Positions 1 to 9,073 of a stretch of 64,000 nt of DNA are shown piece by piece. The notes beneath the pieces are model-generated. The model had not been told where the DNA came from, made no database searches, and saw only the letters and a list, made by a program, of their open reading frames with translations. The stretch covers positions 611,449 through 675,448 of the forward strand of contig CAUJNA010000513.1 of assembly GCA_963377175.1 (NCBI GenBank), given 5' to 3'. Every line of letters starts with the position of its first letter. Position 1 is the stretch's first letter. This DNA comes from Effrenium voratum. Lineage: Eukaryota; Sar; Dinophyceae; Suessiales; Symbiodiniaceae. Both the position numbers and the translations under genes were made by a program.

Positions 1-2
1 AG

Positions 3-697
3 TTTGATCGGCTGGCCACAGGCAAGGGCCGTTCGGCGGAGGCTCCCACCTGGATCTTCGAGAGCGAAGCAGGAGGGAAGCTATGGCTGTCGGGTCTCCC
101 GTTGAGAACGACCCAGGAGCACTTCCCGGCCGTCAGCCTGCAGGTGTGTTGCTTTCCGAAAGGACCCGAGGCACGGGGGGGAATCCAGCTCCCCAACACC
201 TACTTGATGACCTTCCCCGTCGTGCACGCGGATGCAGACTTCAAGCCCATGTTTGAGGCGGTGCGGAACACCCTTTGGGCAGGAGAGCGTGCTCTCCTGC
301 ATTGCATGGCGGGACGCCACAGGGCTCAGCGATGCTCCTGGCAATCCTCCTGGACATTCCGTTGGATGGCGCCATCGAGAAGTTGAGCCGCATGCGCGGC
401 GTGGAAGTCGACGCGGTGCTTAGAGATCCTCAGATGGCTGATTGGGCGCACCGAACCGTGAGGCAGACACGGATCGGGAACCCGTGGCCGGTTCCGCAGG
501 GCTACCTGGTGACAGGGCGATCATCGATCCACCTGGACATTGGAGGCGGTTGGGCCCTATGCCAACACAGGCAGGCGGGCCGAGGCGCGGCTCGCCTGAG
601 GGACCCGCAGATGGTGACCCTGCGTGAGGCCATGGCTTTCAGCCACGAGCGATGCGAGGCTTGCCTGCGAAGAGCGCCGGCATCGTGGAGGATCTGA
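3..697 (+). pseudogene. CX5R (dual-specificity-like) phosphatase domain frame, 5' cut by window edge, one frameshift
   Basis: The frame is open from the first bases of the window, so the N-terminus is missing. About 100 codons in, it reads LLHCMAGRHRA, which contains the H-C-X5-R signature of cysteine-dependent protein phosphatases (C-M-A-G-R-H-R). A preceding GGIQLPN...FPVVHADADF stretch would fit the acid-loop side of a dual-specificity phosphatase. Near 318-325 the frame must shift to continue (AMLLAILLDIPLDGAIEKL), and it then stays open to a TGA at 695-697. The C-terminal part has a C-E-A-C pair. The catalytic Cys and Arg are intact, but the shift makes a working product doubtful. It lies directly upstream of the reverse transcriptase region, so it may be cargo or part of the same retroelement. 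The family call rests on the signature only. Confidence 0.5.
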
Positions 698-1440
698 GGC
701 GTTTAGCCTAGCCAATTTTGCAGCTCATCGCTGCCGCTGGCAAGCAGAAGGCCTTCGGGCCTGGCCCCTTTTGCGGCAGAATTGCCGCCGCCAGCACCGT
801 TCACTGTGAATCTTCCGCGAAGTGAAAGATGTGTGGATGGCTGGGAAGGGGGTAGTTGGCTGTGAGGGACAGTCTGATGTCGGGGAGAGGGCCGCCTAGT
901 TGGCTGAGGGCGTTCCTGCTCCCCCCCCCCTCTCCCCCCCTCTCGTGTGAACTCAATTGCGTTGAGGGGGCAATTCCCAGTACCACACCATACAGGTTTT
1001 AAGGGGTGGAGTGTGTTGGTTGGGGGCCAAGGTGAGCCCCTCCCTCTTTGTCGGACTGCCGGATGGCCCGGTCATGTCTCCTCATTTTGAACCGGAGCGC
1101 CGCTGGGAGCGGTCAGTAGGGGTCGCCGGGTGAGGCGTGCTATCTCCCCCTTCTTGCTTCGTTGTTTTAAAGCCACGGGGGGGTGGGGTGGGAAGGGGCG
1201 CCAGGGTGAGGCGGGATACCCTTCCTTCCCCCCCCCATCCTTTTTCACTGGCAGGGAGCCAGAGTCATCACTGCGAAGCAGTGCCTGCTAGGGCGGCGGG
1301 CCGGTACCCTCAGTCGTTTTAGTGCCAAGCATTGCCCCCCCTGGCAGGCGGTATCCTGGGCATCTTGTTCGGCGTGTCCCCTGTAGCCGTCAAGCTCCAG
1401 GCAGCCTACAGTCCGGAGAATGGCGGATGAGGGAAAGATT
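698..1440. other. Spacer between phosphatase-like frame and retroelement
   Basis: No convincing coding frame is visible here. The stretch holds C-runs near 927-948 and 1228-1238 and G-rich tracts near 1176-1200. It may be the untranslated leader of the element that follows. Confidence 0.4.
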
Positions 1441-1455
1441 CCTCAGGAAGGCGGG

Positions 1456-4427
1456 ACCTTCGGCTGGGGACGAACTTCAGCCTGGACGATGAGGTGGTGC
1501 AGGCGTTGATCGCCACCAAGATGCAGAACTTGGAAGAGTTCCGCTCTATTTTCAGAACCTCTCCAAGATCGAACCCTGGCTCAACCGCATCCAGCTGGGC
1601 GAGGGCAAGGCTTTGCAGGTGGCGCGCTTGCGTCGGGCATGGTCCGCAGTGAGCGTCTACCTCCAGCAGGCGACACAGGACCGCTCCAGGGTTGCTGCGG
1701 CCGACCTGGACGCATTGTTGGGGGACAACGAGCTCCGGGAGGTCAAGGCAGCTGTCTGGAAGCGCTACCGTCAACGATGCCCCCCTGATCTGCACCCCTC
1801 GGATGCGACGGTCTCCCGGGTGGCGCGCGAGATGGATCGACGCATGCTGTGTGTGTTGAGCCGTCACTCCAGCAGCAGCTGCTGGCCTCCAGCCGCAAGA
1901 GGAAACTCGCGGAGGGGCTCTACGTGGAGGAGAGCGAGCCGGCGGCCTCGGCAGTGGTGGCACAGGATGTTGAGACCTACCTGCAGCAGCTCTTCACGCT
2001 GATGCTGGCCTATGCATTTGCGGGAGTCCACCCCAAGGTGGGAGCGCCTGAGGCGTCAACCGAGACGCTGAGTGCGGACTCCATGAGCTTCGTGCAGGTG
2101 CCGCTGGATGTCATGCTGGCCTACTACTACCGGGCCCGGAGGACGGCACTGATGATCCCGCAGTCGAAGCGGCTTGGTGCTAGCCTTTCGCAAGCTCTTC
2201 CCGGAGGACTGGTTCCATAACTTTCGGTTCCCCATGGTGGAGGACCTGATCAACTGCACCCCGATCTCCGCCTTCCCCAGCTGGCGGAAGGAGGCAGGGT
2301 ACGAGTGGGATGGACCATCCGGTCCGCACTTGGCTGGCGCGGGAGTCCGCCTTTGGCAGCGAGTGACCGAAGGGCGGCAGGGTGGTTCCCTGTCGCACAA
2401 GGCCGCCTTGCCACCTAGGCTTCCCGTTGGGCTGTCGGACGACGACCACTTCCACCAAGCCATGGCCATCAGTCGGCATCCACTCCCGATGGAACAAGAG
2501 ACGGTGTTGGACGAAGACTTGGAGTTTGCGGCCCACATGTGTACCCACTTCCGCGGCAAGTTGCGTGATTTGCGTCAAGAAGCCATTTCGGTCCTGCGCG
2601 AGCTGCAGAGCAGATGGAAGCCGGTGGGTCGTCAGCTCCGATCGTTCCAGAGTGAGGCTGTCCAGAAGGTGACCGTGAAGCGTGATTTGGGGTTCACTGC
2701 CTTGCTCATCGTCCTTCAGTCTTGGGCTGACACCTCCTACCCCTTTGTACTGGTGCGCGGATTGCCAGCGGTTGGCTTTGCGCCGCATTATGGTGTGTTC
2801 CCGCAACAACCTGCGTGCATGATCTCGCAGCAGGATGTCCTGGAGGGCTGGTTGGGTCATAACCACGCCATATTGCAAACTCTGCGCGCAGGCAAATTTT
2901 AAAGATGACGAGGTGTTGTTGGAGCAGTCCGAGGCAGATGCAGCGGCTGGTTTTTGCACCCCACCTCTCACGCAGCAGCAGTTGCAAGCAGTCCTTCAAC
3001 AGCGACCGTATCGGTTAATTCCACGTTGTATTATCGTGCAATCATCAGGCAAAAAGCGTATCATTGACAACGCCGATTCTGGTGGACAATCTGAGCGCTC
3101 CCACGACTCCAACAAACTTGTCCTCTGCACGCCGCTGAGGCCGGCGGCTCATGTTGCGGCGGTCATGAGGCACATGACAGCTGTGCAGATGGCAGAGGCT
3201 CGAGAGGATGGTTGGGAATCGGGTGGTGAGGACTGGCCCAATGCCTATAGGCACTCACCCATGGGGGACGAGGAGTCCCTCAGGTGTGTGGTGGCCTTCT
3301 TCCACCACCAGTGGGGCTTCCCCGCATTTCAGGTTTATGGCGGGCTTCTTTTTGGGCTGCCGCTTGCGGTTACATCTTTCAACCGGTTTTCGCGACTTGG
3401 TAGAGAGCCTAGCCCGGCGGCTGGTGTACGTGCTTTGCACCATGTACTTCGATGATGCCAATATAGACTGGCGGAGCAGCAAAACAGTGGCCAGTGGGCC
3501 CTCAATGAGCTCAACAAGCTCCTTGGAACCCCCTTAGCCCGGATGGGACTTTTCTGGGCCTCGATCACCATTTGGGTGCAGTGCACACCGACGGAGTCGT
3601 TCGGTTCTGGGGTCAAGAGCGTCTGCAGGAGAAGCTGATGGGCTACATCCGGGCATGCCGGGACAACGACCGTTTGCCTCCGGGACAGGCATCCAAGCTC
3701 TATGGCCTGCCAATTTCTTTGAGCTGGGAGTGTTCGGCCGGGTCGGGTGCTCCGGGCTGAATGCCATCAAGGACCGCCAAGCCGAGAAGGACACTCGGCT
3801 TACTCCTGCAATCCGTGGCTGCCTCGACGTGTTGGAAGCCGTCGTGCGCAGCAAACCCATGCGGGAGGTCGAGGTGACCTGGCGCGAGGCGCTAAGGTGC
3901 GGGACCGGCGGGTTCTTGATTGTGTGGGTCGACACACAGGCCCAAGGTCGGGAGGGCTTTGTGGCGTGTCTCCCACCCACGTTGTATAACTTGTGGAGCC
4001 CAGGCGATCACAAGATAGCCCAACTGGAGATGCTGATGATCCAGTATGCCCTGGTCGAAAGAGGAGAAGGGGGATTTGGTACATCGATAATGTGGCATCC
4101 CTGATGGCCCTGGTGCGTGGGCGCTCTGACAGCCCTGACCTGGACCTGATGGTCCGGCAAATCCACATTATGCTCTTCGCTCTTGGAGCGTGGTTCTATT
4201 GGGAGTGGGTCCCTACGAAGAGCAACTGGGCAGATGCCATTAGCCGGTTGGGCCGGTCGGATCCATGGCACAAGGCACATGGCTTTTCAACGGAGGATGC
4301 CTTTTTCCCGTTTGAGCTGTGGCAGTTACCACTGCCTATGGTAGGGCTTGGAACTGCGTTGCATCGAGCTTGCAAAAGAAAAAAGGAGGCGTGCTCCGTT
4401 CTAAGTGACATGCAAAGGAATGTGTGA
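1456..4427 (+). pseudogene. Retroelement pol: reverse transcriptase plus RNase H, heavily frameshifted
   Basis: The coding signal can be followed in one direction for about 3 kb, but the frame changes near 1545, 1850, 2175, 2900, 3385, 3465, 3542, 3712 and 4075. The reverse transcriptase palm is recognisable. There is a basic KKRIIDNAD segment near 3055; a motif A-like DWPNAYRHSPM at 3231-3263; a motif B-like GLLFGLPLAVTSFNR near 3340-3380; and a motif C reading MYFDDA at 3442-3459, with both aspartates present. RNase H follows, ending with VPTKSNWADAISR at 4208-4246. The N-terminal third (about 1456-2900) has no domain I recognise. The product would copy element RNA into DNA. The order RT then RNase H, without a visible integrase, resembles DIRS-like or other non-LTR layouts, but I cannot assign a clade. 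The shifts make it a relic unless they are sequencing indels. Confidence 0.75.
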
Positions 4428-5255
4428 ATGCATTGAGTTTGGTAGGCTTGGGTATGCATTTATCATTCCTTGATGTCTTGCCATTTTGGAGCTCAAGTGA
4501 CCTTGATCCAAACTGGCTATTTTTGAGTCCCACCCACCCACCCTGCGGAGGGACCCGACGTTCGGGTAATCTCTCCGTTTGAAGGCCCACGACTTTTTCG
4601 GGCTGGGGTGTGCGCATGGCGCGCTGATGTTTTTGGCATGGTCGGGAGGGGAGATTCCTGGACAGGGTGTCCACGGAGGGTCTCTGACCAAGATGCCAAA
4701 AGCATCTGTCTGTCAGGAGGAGAAGCCTGTCAGACATCCCAAAGCAAATCCCTATGGTAGGGTTTGGAACTGCATTGCATCGAGCTTGCAAAAGAAGAAA
4801 GGAGGCGTGCTCCGTTCCAAGTGACATGCAAAGGAATGTGTGAATGCATTGAGTTTGGTAGGCTTGGGTATGCATTTATCATTCCTTGATGTCTTGCCAT
4901 TTTGGAACTCAAGTGACCTTGATCCAAACTGGCTATTTTTGAGTCCCACCCACCCACCCTGCGGAGGGACCCGACGTTCGGGTAATCTCTCCGTTTGAAG
5001 GCCCACGACTTTTTCGGGCTGGGGTGTGCGCATGGCGCGCTGATGTTTTTGGCATGGTCGGGAGGGGAGATTCCTGGACAGGGTGTCCACGGAGGGTCTC
5101 TGACCAAGATGCCAAAAGCATCTGTCTGTCAGGAGGAGAAGCCTGTCAGACATCCCAAAGCAAATCCCTATGGTAGGGTTTGGAACTGCATTGCATCGAG
5201 CTTGCAAAAGAAAAAAGGAGGCGTGCTCCGTTCTAAGTGACATGCAAAGGAATGT
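4335..5255. repeat. 416-bp tandem repeat, about 2.2 copies, at the 3' end of the retroelement
   Basis: The phrase cctatggtaggg recurs at 4335, 4751 and 5167, giving an exact 416-bp period. Copies one and two are nearly identical; the third stops at about 5255. The array starts inside the last codons of the RNase H frame, so the terminal coding segment (...LHRACKRKK) is copied with its downstream sequence. Frames read on either strand inside it are simply repeated and are not separate genes. Confidence 0.95.
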
Positions 5256-5610
5256 AATATAACATACATGGTTGCACTTCCGAACCCCAGTGCGCAGTGT
5301 GTGCAGATGGCCAGCTACTCACACTCTCGCTCCATTTTGCTTGGCTTCGTCTGTGTCTCGGCTGCGCTGCCTCGTGACAAGTCACGGCCAGCGCCCGTTG
5401 CACGGGTCGAGTTGTTCGTTGGGTCTGGAGAGCAGGCAATCCAGGCAGCTAAACGTGAGCCCGCTGTAGTTTGAATTGCATGTCGTTTCCTCTTCTCAAC
5501 TTTGCCACCTGGAACCATCCTTTTGCACCGCTGGTTACTTTGAAAGGAACCCCAGGTTCCATGTTTGCGGGAGGGAGCCCTTTGGAACCACACAATTCTG
5601 TAGTAAACAA
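5256..5610. other. Spacer, no gene seen
   Basis: Several short frames overlap here on both strands, but none has consistent third-position GC or a recognisable motif. Confidence 0.35.
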
Positions 5611-5624
5611 CAGAGGCTCGACTA

Positions 5625-5828
5625 TTGGGCCAGGAGACTCCTGGCATCGCGTATGTCAGTTTGAACACGGATGACATGAAGTGCTACATCGGAGGACACT
5701 TGCAGGAAGCCGTACAGTCCGTAGCAGAGCACATACAAGGCTTGATTCACCGCGCTTCTTTGAAATCCAAGAGGCGGGAGTTGCACATCACGGGCGGCCC
5801 CCCAAGAAGACACATGCTACTGGTGTGA
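5625..5828 (+). CDS. Possible + strand coding patch, unknown
   Basis: A 67-codon frame with moderately GC-rich third positions reads IAYVSLNTDDMKCYIGGHLQ and continues with QEAVQSVAEHIQGLIHRASL. It has no domain I recognise. The frame is interrupted at both sides, so it could be an exon or a decayed retroelement fragment. Confidence 0.3.
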   Translation: MGQETPGIAYVSLNTDDMKCYIGGHLQEAVQSVAEHIQGLIHRASLKSKRRELHITGGPPRRHMLLV

Positions 5829-5998
5829 TTAGACCAAAGGGGAAGATCATTTTCCTTTGAAACTCTGTAGGGAGTAGCTGAATTTGCGTTGCTCGCGACA
5901 ATTCAACCGCCTCACTCATGACTCAGGGTGCCTTGGCAAGCTACACATGGTTTCTTTTGCCTTACAGTCCTGCCTGAAGCCTTTTGCGGAGACCCCAG

Positions 5999-6298
5999 AG
6001 GCGCATCTCACTGATCTGCATGGACGCCGACGAAAATGTCGCCGTGCGCTGGTCGCCGTTGGGCAGAGGCACCTGCGCCGACTTCACTCCCTACGCGGCT
6101 AGGCGGTATGGCCCGGGGTACCCTTTCGGGCTTGAGTCGACTTTTGCTGTTTGCAGGGCAAGCGCAGCCCAGGTGGGTCCCAGGACCAGCCTCATGATTC
6201 TCTGCAGGGACGGTGGCTTGAATGCGGCCTTCCAGCGCTTGCAGATTTCTCCCAAGCCAGCATGGCAGCCGGATCTGGTGGTGAAACTTGCCGAGTAA
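5999..6298 (+). CDS. Probable 3' coding segment ending in a stop, unknown protein
   Basis: From just after a CCCAG, the frame is open for about 100 codons and ends at TAA 6296-6298. Third positions are roughly three-quarters G or C on the + strand, which argues against the open frame on the opposite strand. It reads ISLICMDADENVAVRWSPLG early and KPAWQPDLVVKLAE at its end. No family is recognised. A second + frame (VAARNDLKVELRLGAVAFGS, about 6385-6570) follows and may belong to the same gene or relic. Confidence 0.4.
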   Translation, partial: RRISLICMDADENVAVRWSPLGRGTCADFTPYAARRYGPGYPFGLESTFAVCRASAAQVGPRTSLMILCRDGGLNAAFQRLQISPKPAWQPDLVVKLAE

Positions 6299-6384
6299 GC
6301 CTTCAACTTGTTGTTGGGGGGTTTCACTCCTCTTTGCGTGCCAAAGAGTTCAAAGGAATTCCCTTTCAGCTCAAGGAAATCCTT

Positions 6385-6570
6385 CGAAGAGCGCGTGGCA
6401 GCAAGAAATGACTTGAAGGTGGAACTGCGGCTGGGAGCGGTGGCTTTTGGCAGCCTCAGCGATCGAGCAAGAGCTGCCAGGTCCATGGCGGACTTCTCGA
6501 GTTTGACCTATGGTGAGGCGCGGTCGCCCAACTCGGCCGCAGGATTTGTTGGACAATGGGCTGGTGTCAG
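6385..6570 (+). CDS. Possible coding patch, unknown
   Basis: This charged, helix-prone segment (FEERVAARNDLKVELRLGAV, then SLSDRARAARSMADFSSL) ends at a TGA near 6577. Third-position bias is modest. It might be an exon of the gene suggested by its neighbours, or a relic. Confidence 0.28.
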
Positions 6571-6763
6571 GCTGTGATGGCTATGCGGACTTGTCGAGGT
6601 TGAAGTCAACAAAGCGGCCCACGGCGCTGTTTCCAGAAAAATCCCATAAAATCGCTGGCAGCGAGGGCGTTCTACCTGAATGTTCTTCAAGGTTAACCAT
6701 AAGTTGTTCATGTTGTTGATTCTCTGGTTTTTCCTTGTTGATTGGGAGGGGGGGGGGTCGCAG

Positions 6764-6937
6764 GAAGAGGGGTGGTATCCGCAGGACTACAAGTCGCAAT
6801 TCTCCCCGCAGCTGTCGGTGAAGAATCTGCTTGAGGTTTTGCTGCAGGAAGGCTTCGAGTTCATGGAGGAGGGCACGTGCACCAATGTCAAGCTGCTGGA
6901 TGGGGACACCCAAGCAGACAGCCACTTGCGCACTCCA
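6764..6937 (+). CDS. Probable exon, unknown protein
   Basis: Coding begins right after a CAG acceptor preceded by a G-run and reads EEGWYPQDYKSQFSPQLSVK, then NLLEVLLQEGFEFMEEGT. Third positions are strongly G/C on this strand, supporting + strand coding. The frame stays open to about 7012 but the bias fades after about 6935, so the 3' boundary is approximate. No domain is recognised. Confidence 0.45.
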
Positions 6938-7012
6938 GAATGTTTTATCGTGGAAGGCATCCAATCACCAGAGATTCATAGACCTGGACTATGTGTGTCT
7001 GTGATGTACTCA

Positions 7013-7590
7013 TGAAGCTTATTTGGTGTGCTCAAGGTGCTTATTTGGCGATGCTGGGTGTTAGTCAAATCCCGCATGCTATTTGGGGTCCAGGCAAGTG
7101 TATTTTTCAGGAGGGGCGCAAGAATCGTAGCTGTTTTGGTGGCTTAAATTGAGAGAGTGGTGAAAAGGAATGTGACAGCCGGGGTTTGCTGTTGGTATAC
7201 ATGTTTCTATTTGTCTGTCTGTCTGGCAATCTACTGTTAAACTAGAAGCACTGTTGTAGCCTTTGTGCCTGTAGTGAATGACCTGTGAGTGTAGCGCAGC
7301 ACCTGTTGTTTTCCAGGGCTCCAAGAGCAGACAGGTAAGTAAGTGCTGCACACTTGTACTTTACCGTCTATATGTATGTTTGCATACAAATATATATATA
7401 TATATATATGCTCACCCCCCCCTGCATGACCTACCTTTTAGCCAAAAAAAGCAGGATCTCATCTATCATTTGCCCCTCCCTTCATCGCTATTGGTGGGGC
7501 ACAGCACTTGGTTTTCATTGCACACGCGAGCAAAACACAAAACTAATTATCTTCAATGCTTATTGATTGAAGCAATGGAACACCTGTTCC
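7013..7590. other. Spacer with a TA microsatellite
   Basis: No coding signal is seen. A (TA)n run lies at 7390-7409. Composition turns AT-rich toward 7600, marking the left edge of the AT-rich island. Confidence 0.5.
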
Positions 7591-7692
7591 ATTATGTTAT
7601 TCACCGCCACTCATAACATAATGATGTTCCATTCAATATTAATGACAAGTTTTTTTTTAAATATAATTTTCTATATTTCTTTAATATCAACT

Positions 7693-8476
7693 ATGACAGA
7701 TGTCCCAATAATAAAACCAATAAACATAACTGAATATGAATTCAAACAATCCAAATATGAGCACGTGCTAAAATTACCATTTAGAAGTATTATAGTTGCT
7801 TCATCGACGGGAGGCAAAACAGTTTTAGTCCAAAACCTTATCTTGAATGTTTATAGAAATTCATTTGCAAGAATATTTATATTTTCCCCCAGCGTTCATA
7901 ATGACCCAACTTTTACAGAAGTTAAAAAATACATCAGGGATGAATTGCACGTGGATGATGAAAAAGAACAAATTTATTTTGATAATTATAATCCAAGTGA
8001 TTTAGAAAATGTAATTGAAAGACAGAAGAAAATAATTAATTATATGAAGTCTAAAAAGATAAAGAAACTACATTCAATATTAATCGTTATAGATGACCAC
8101 GCATTCAATATTCATCGTTGTAGATGACCACGCAGACGATCCTAAATTTGTTAGATATAGTAAATTATTACACGGACTTTTTACAAGAGGCAGGCACGAT
8201 GCAGTAAGTGTAATTTGTTCAACACAAAATATAATGTTTTAGTGCCTATCATTCGTTTAAATGCCAGTTCATTAGGTTGAAAATGCAAGTGAGTTAATGA
8301 GTTTTATTGAAGAACATAGCGCCATTGTTGATAAACAGCAATTATTAGATATGTATCATCAAGCCGTTAATGACGCACCTTATAGTTTCTTCTACGTGAA
8401 TATGAATGCTAAAGACATTAACAACATGTTTCATATCAGATTTGAACAGGCATTTCAAATTACGAATGATGAATAA
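7693..8476 (+). pseudogene. A32/FtsK-HerA-type DNA packaging ATPase, frame-broken
   Basis: Packaging ATPases of this superfamily pump viral DNA into capsids. A P-loop-like SSTGGKT lies about 40 codons after the ATG at 7693, and a Walker B-like run of hydrophobic residues ending in two aspartates occurs near 8085-8095. An R-G-R-H element typical of the family follows about 30 codons later. The intact N-terminal frame ends at 8127. The frame is broken by a 31-bp tandem duplication at 8073-8134 and by at least two more small shifts near 8230-8285, after which family-like sequence continues to the TAA at 8474-8476. An upstream in-frame extension to 7567 exists, but 7693 fits the protein start better. 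Total length, about 250 codons, suits polinton-like, virophage or large-virus homologues. I cannot place it more finely. Confidence 0.7.
8073..8134 (+). repeat. 31-bp tandem duplication inside the ATPase gene
   Basis: The unit starting ttcaatatt and ending gaccacgca occurs at 8073-8103 and again at 8104-8134 with two base differences. It duplicates the Walker B region. Because 31 is not a multiple of three, it shifts the frame. Confidence 0.92.
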
Positions 8477-8506
8477 AGATATTCTAATTTAATATAATAT
8501 AGTAAT

Positions 8507-8743
8507 ATGCCAATGAACCTATGTAGATGTGGCGGATTTTATCGTAGAGGTAATTGTAATTTTCATACTAATTCTTGGATACGTAAACTTTATAAAGTAT
8601 TGAAAAGAAGGGCAACAGACGAGGAATTATTAAGATGTCAAAATAATTTTGTTGATGAAGAAGATTTAATAGATGATATAAGTAGTACTACTTCAACAAC
8701 AATACCAGAGGATAAAATGACAGATTATGATAGCAATCAATAA
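8507..8743 (+). CDS. Small Cys-rich AT-island protein, hypothetical
   Basis: This complete 78-codon frame opens shortly after the ATPase relic and matches the island's AT-rich codon use. The N-terminus has C-x-C-x8-C-x2-H (LCRCGGFYRRGNCNFH), a possible small zinc-binding cluster. A basic middle (RKLYKVLKRRATD) leads to an acidic Ser/Thr-rich C-terminus. I do not recognise the family. Being intact beside a broken gene suggests either chance or slower decay. Confidence 0.45.
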   Translation: MPMNLCRCGGFYRRGNCNFHTNSWIRKLYKVLKRRATDEELLRCQNNFVDEEDLIDDISSTTSTTIPEDKMTDYDSNQ

Positions 8744-8769
8744 TATTATTATATGTTAATATTATTAAT

Positions 8770-8979
8770 TTAAATTAACGAAGCATTGCAAGATTGTAAG
8801 GCAGGAAGTTTATATATTAATTTGTCAGATTTTTCTTTCTCTAGTTTCTCAATTCGTGTCACACATTCTTGAAGAGATTTAATAATTAAAGTGTTTGCTC
8901 GTGGTTTTTCATCTATACTTAAATTCTTAATGTCTTCCAAACTATTATTTTCATTATTTTTACTTTTACCAATACCCAT
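8770..8979 (-). CDS. Small protein with N-terminal myristoylation-type motif, hypothetical
   Basis: A 69-codon frame on the opposite strand begins MGIGKSKNN. Gly at position 2 and Ser at position 6 fit the eukaryotic N-myristoylation consensus, suggesting membrane attachment of the product. A charged helix (QECVTRIEKLEKEKSDK) could form a short coiled coil. Codon use matches the AT-rich island. No family is recognised. Confidence 0.42.
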   Translation of the reverse strand: MGIGKSKNNENNSLEDIKNLSIDEKPRANTLIIKSLQECVTRIEKLEKEKSDKLIYKLPALQSCNASLI

Positions 8980-8993
8980 TATATATGCTATTA

Positions 8994-9073
8994 TTAAGAT
9001 TTCAATTTTTCAAAATTATCTTTTTGTGGTTCTTCTTCTTCGTCTTCAGTTGGTGCTGGTATTTCTGTTGTGT
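8994..9073 (-). pseudogene. C-terminal remnant of an island gene cut by a foldback repeat
   Basis: On the minus strand the last ~27 codons read TTEIPAPTEDEEEEPQKDNF and end with a stop just left of 8994. Upstream (above 9073) the frame enters the terminal inverted repeat of the 9074-9712 element, so the body of the gene is missing or displaced. The acidic tail suggests a real protein C-terminus, but this is weak evidence. Confidence 0.35.

Larger units (their letters stand above)
7590..9073. mobile_element. AT-rich island, probable endogenous DNA-virus or polinton-like insert
   Basis: This tract is strikingly AT-rich with A/T-ending codons, in a window where real exons end in G or C. It carries a broken packaging-ATPase gene and three small AT-rich frames, two of them on the opposite strand. 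Gene density and codon use resemble a compact DNA virus rather than the host. Termini are not visible: the right side runs into a foldback repeat at 9074, and no long terminal repeat is seen at the left. Only one hallmark gene is present, so this is an inserted fragment rather than a whole genome. Confidence 0.65.

Noticed and set aside
2180..2971. 263-codon minus-strand frame
   Set aside because: Complement of the reverse transcriptase coding strand, which has the recognisable motifs.
4401..5243. Repeated small proteins on both strands
   Set aside because: Identical frames arise because the 416-bp unit is tandemly copied; no independent coding evidence.
6091..6486. 131-codon minus-strand gene
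   Set aside because: The + strand frame over the same bases has much better third-position GC.
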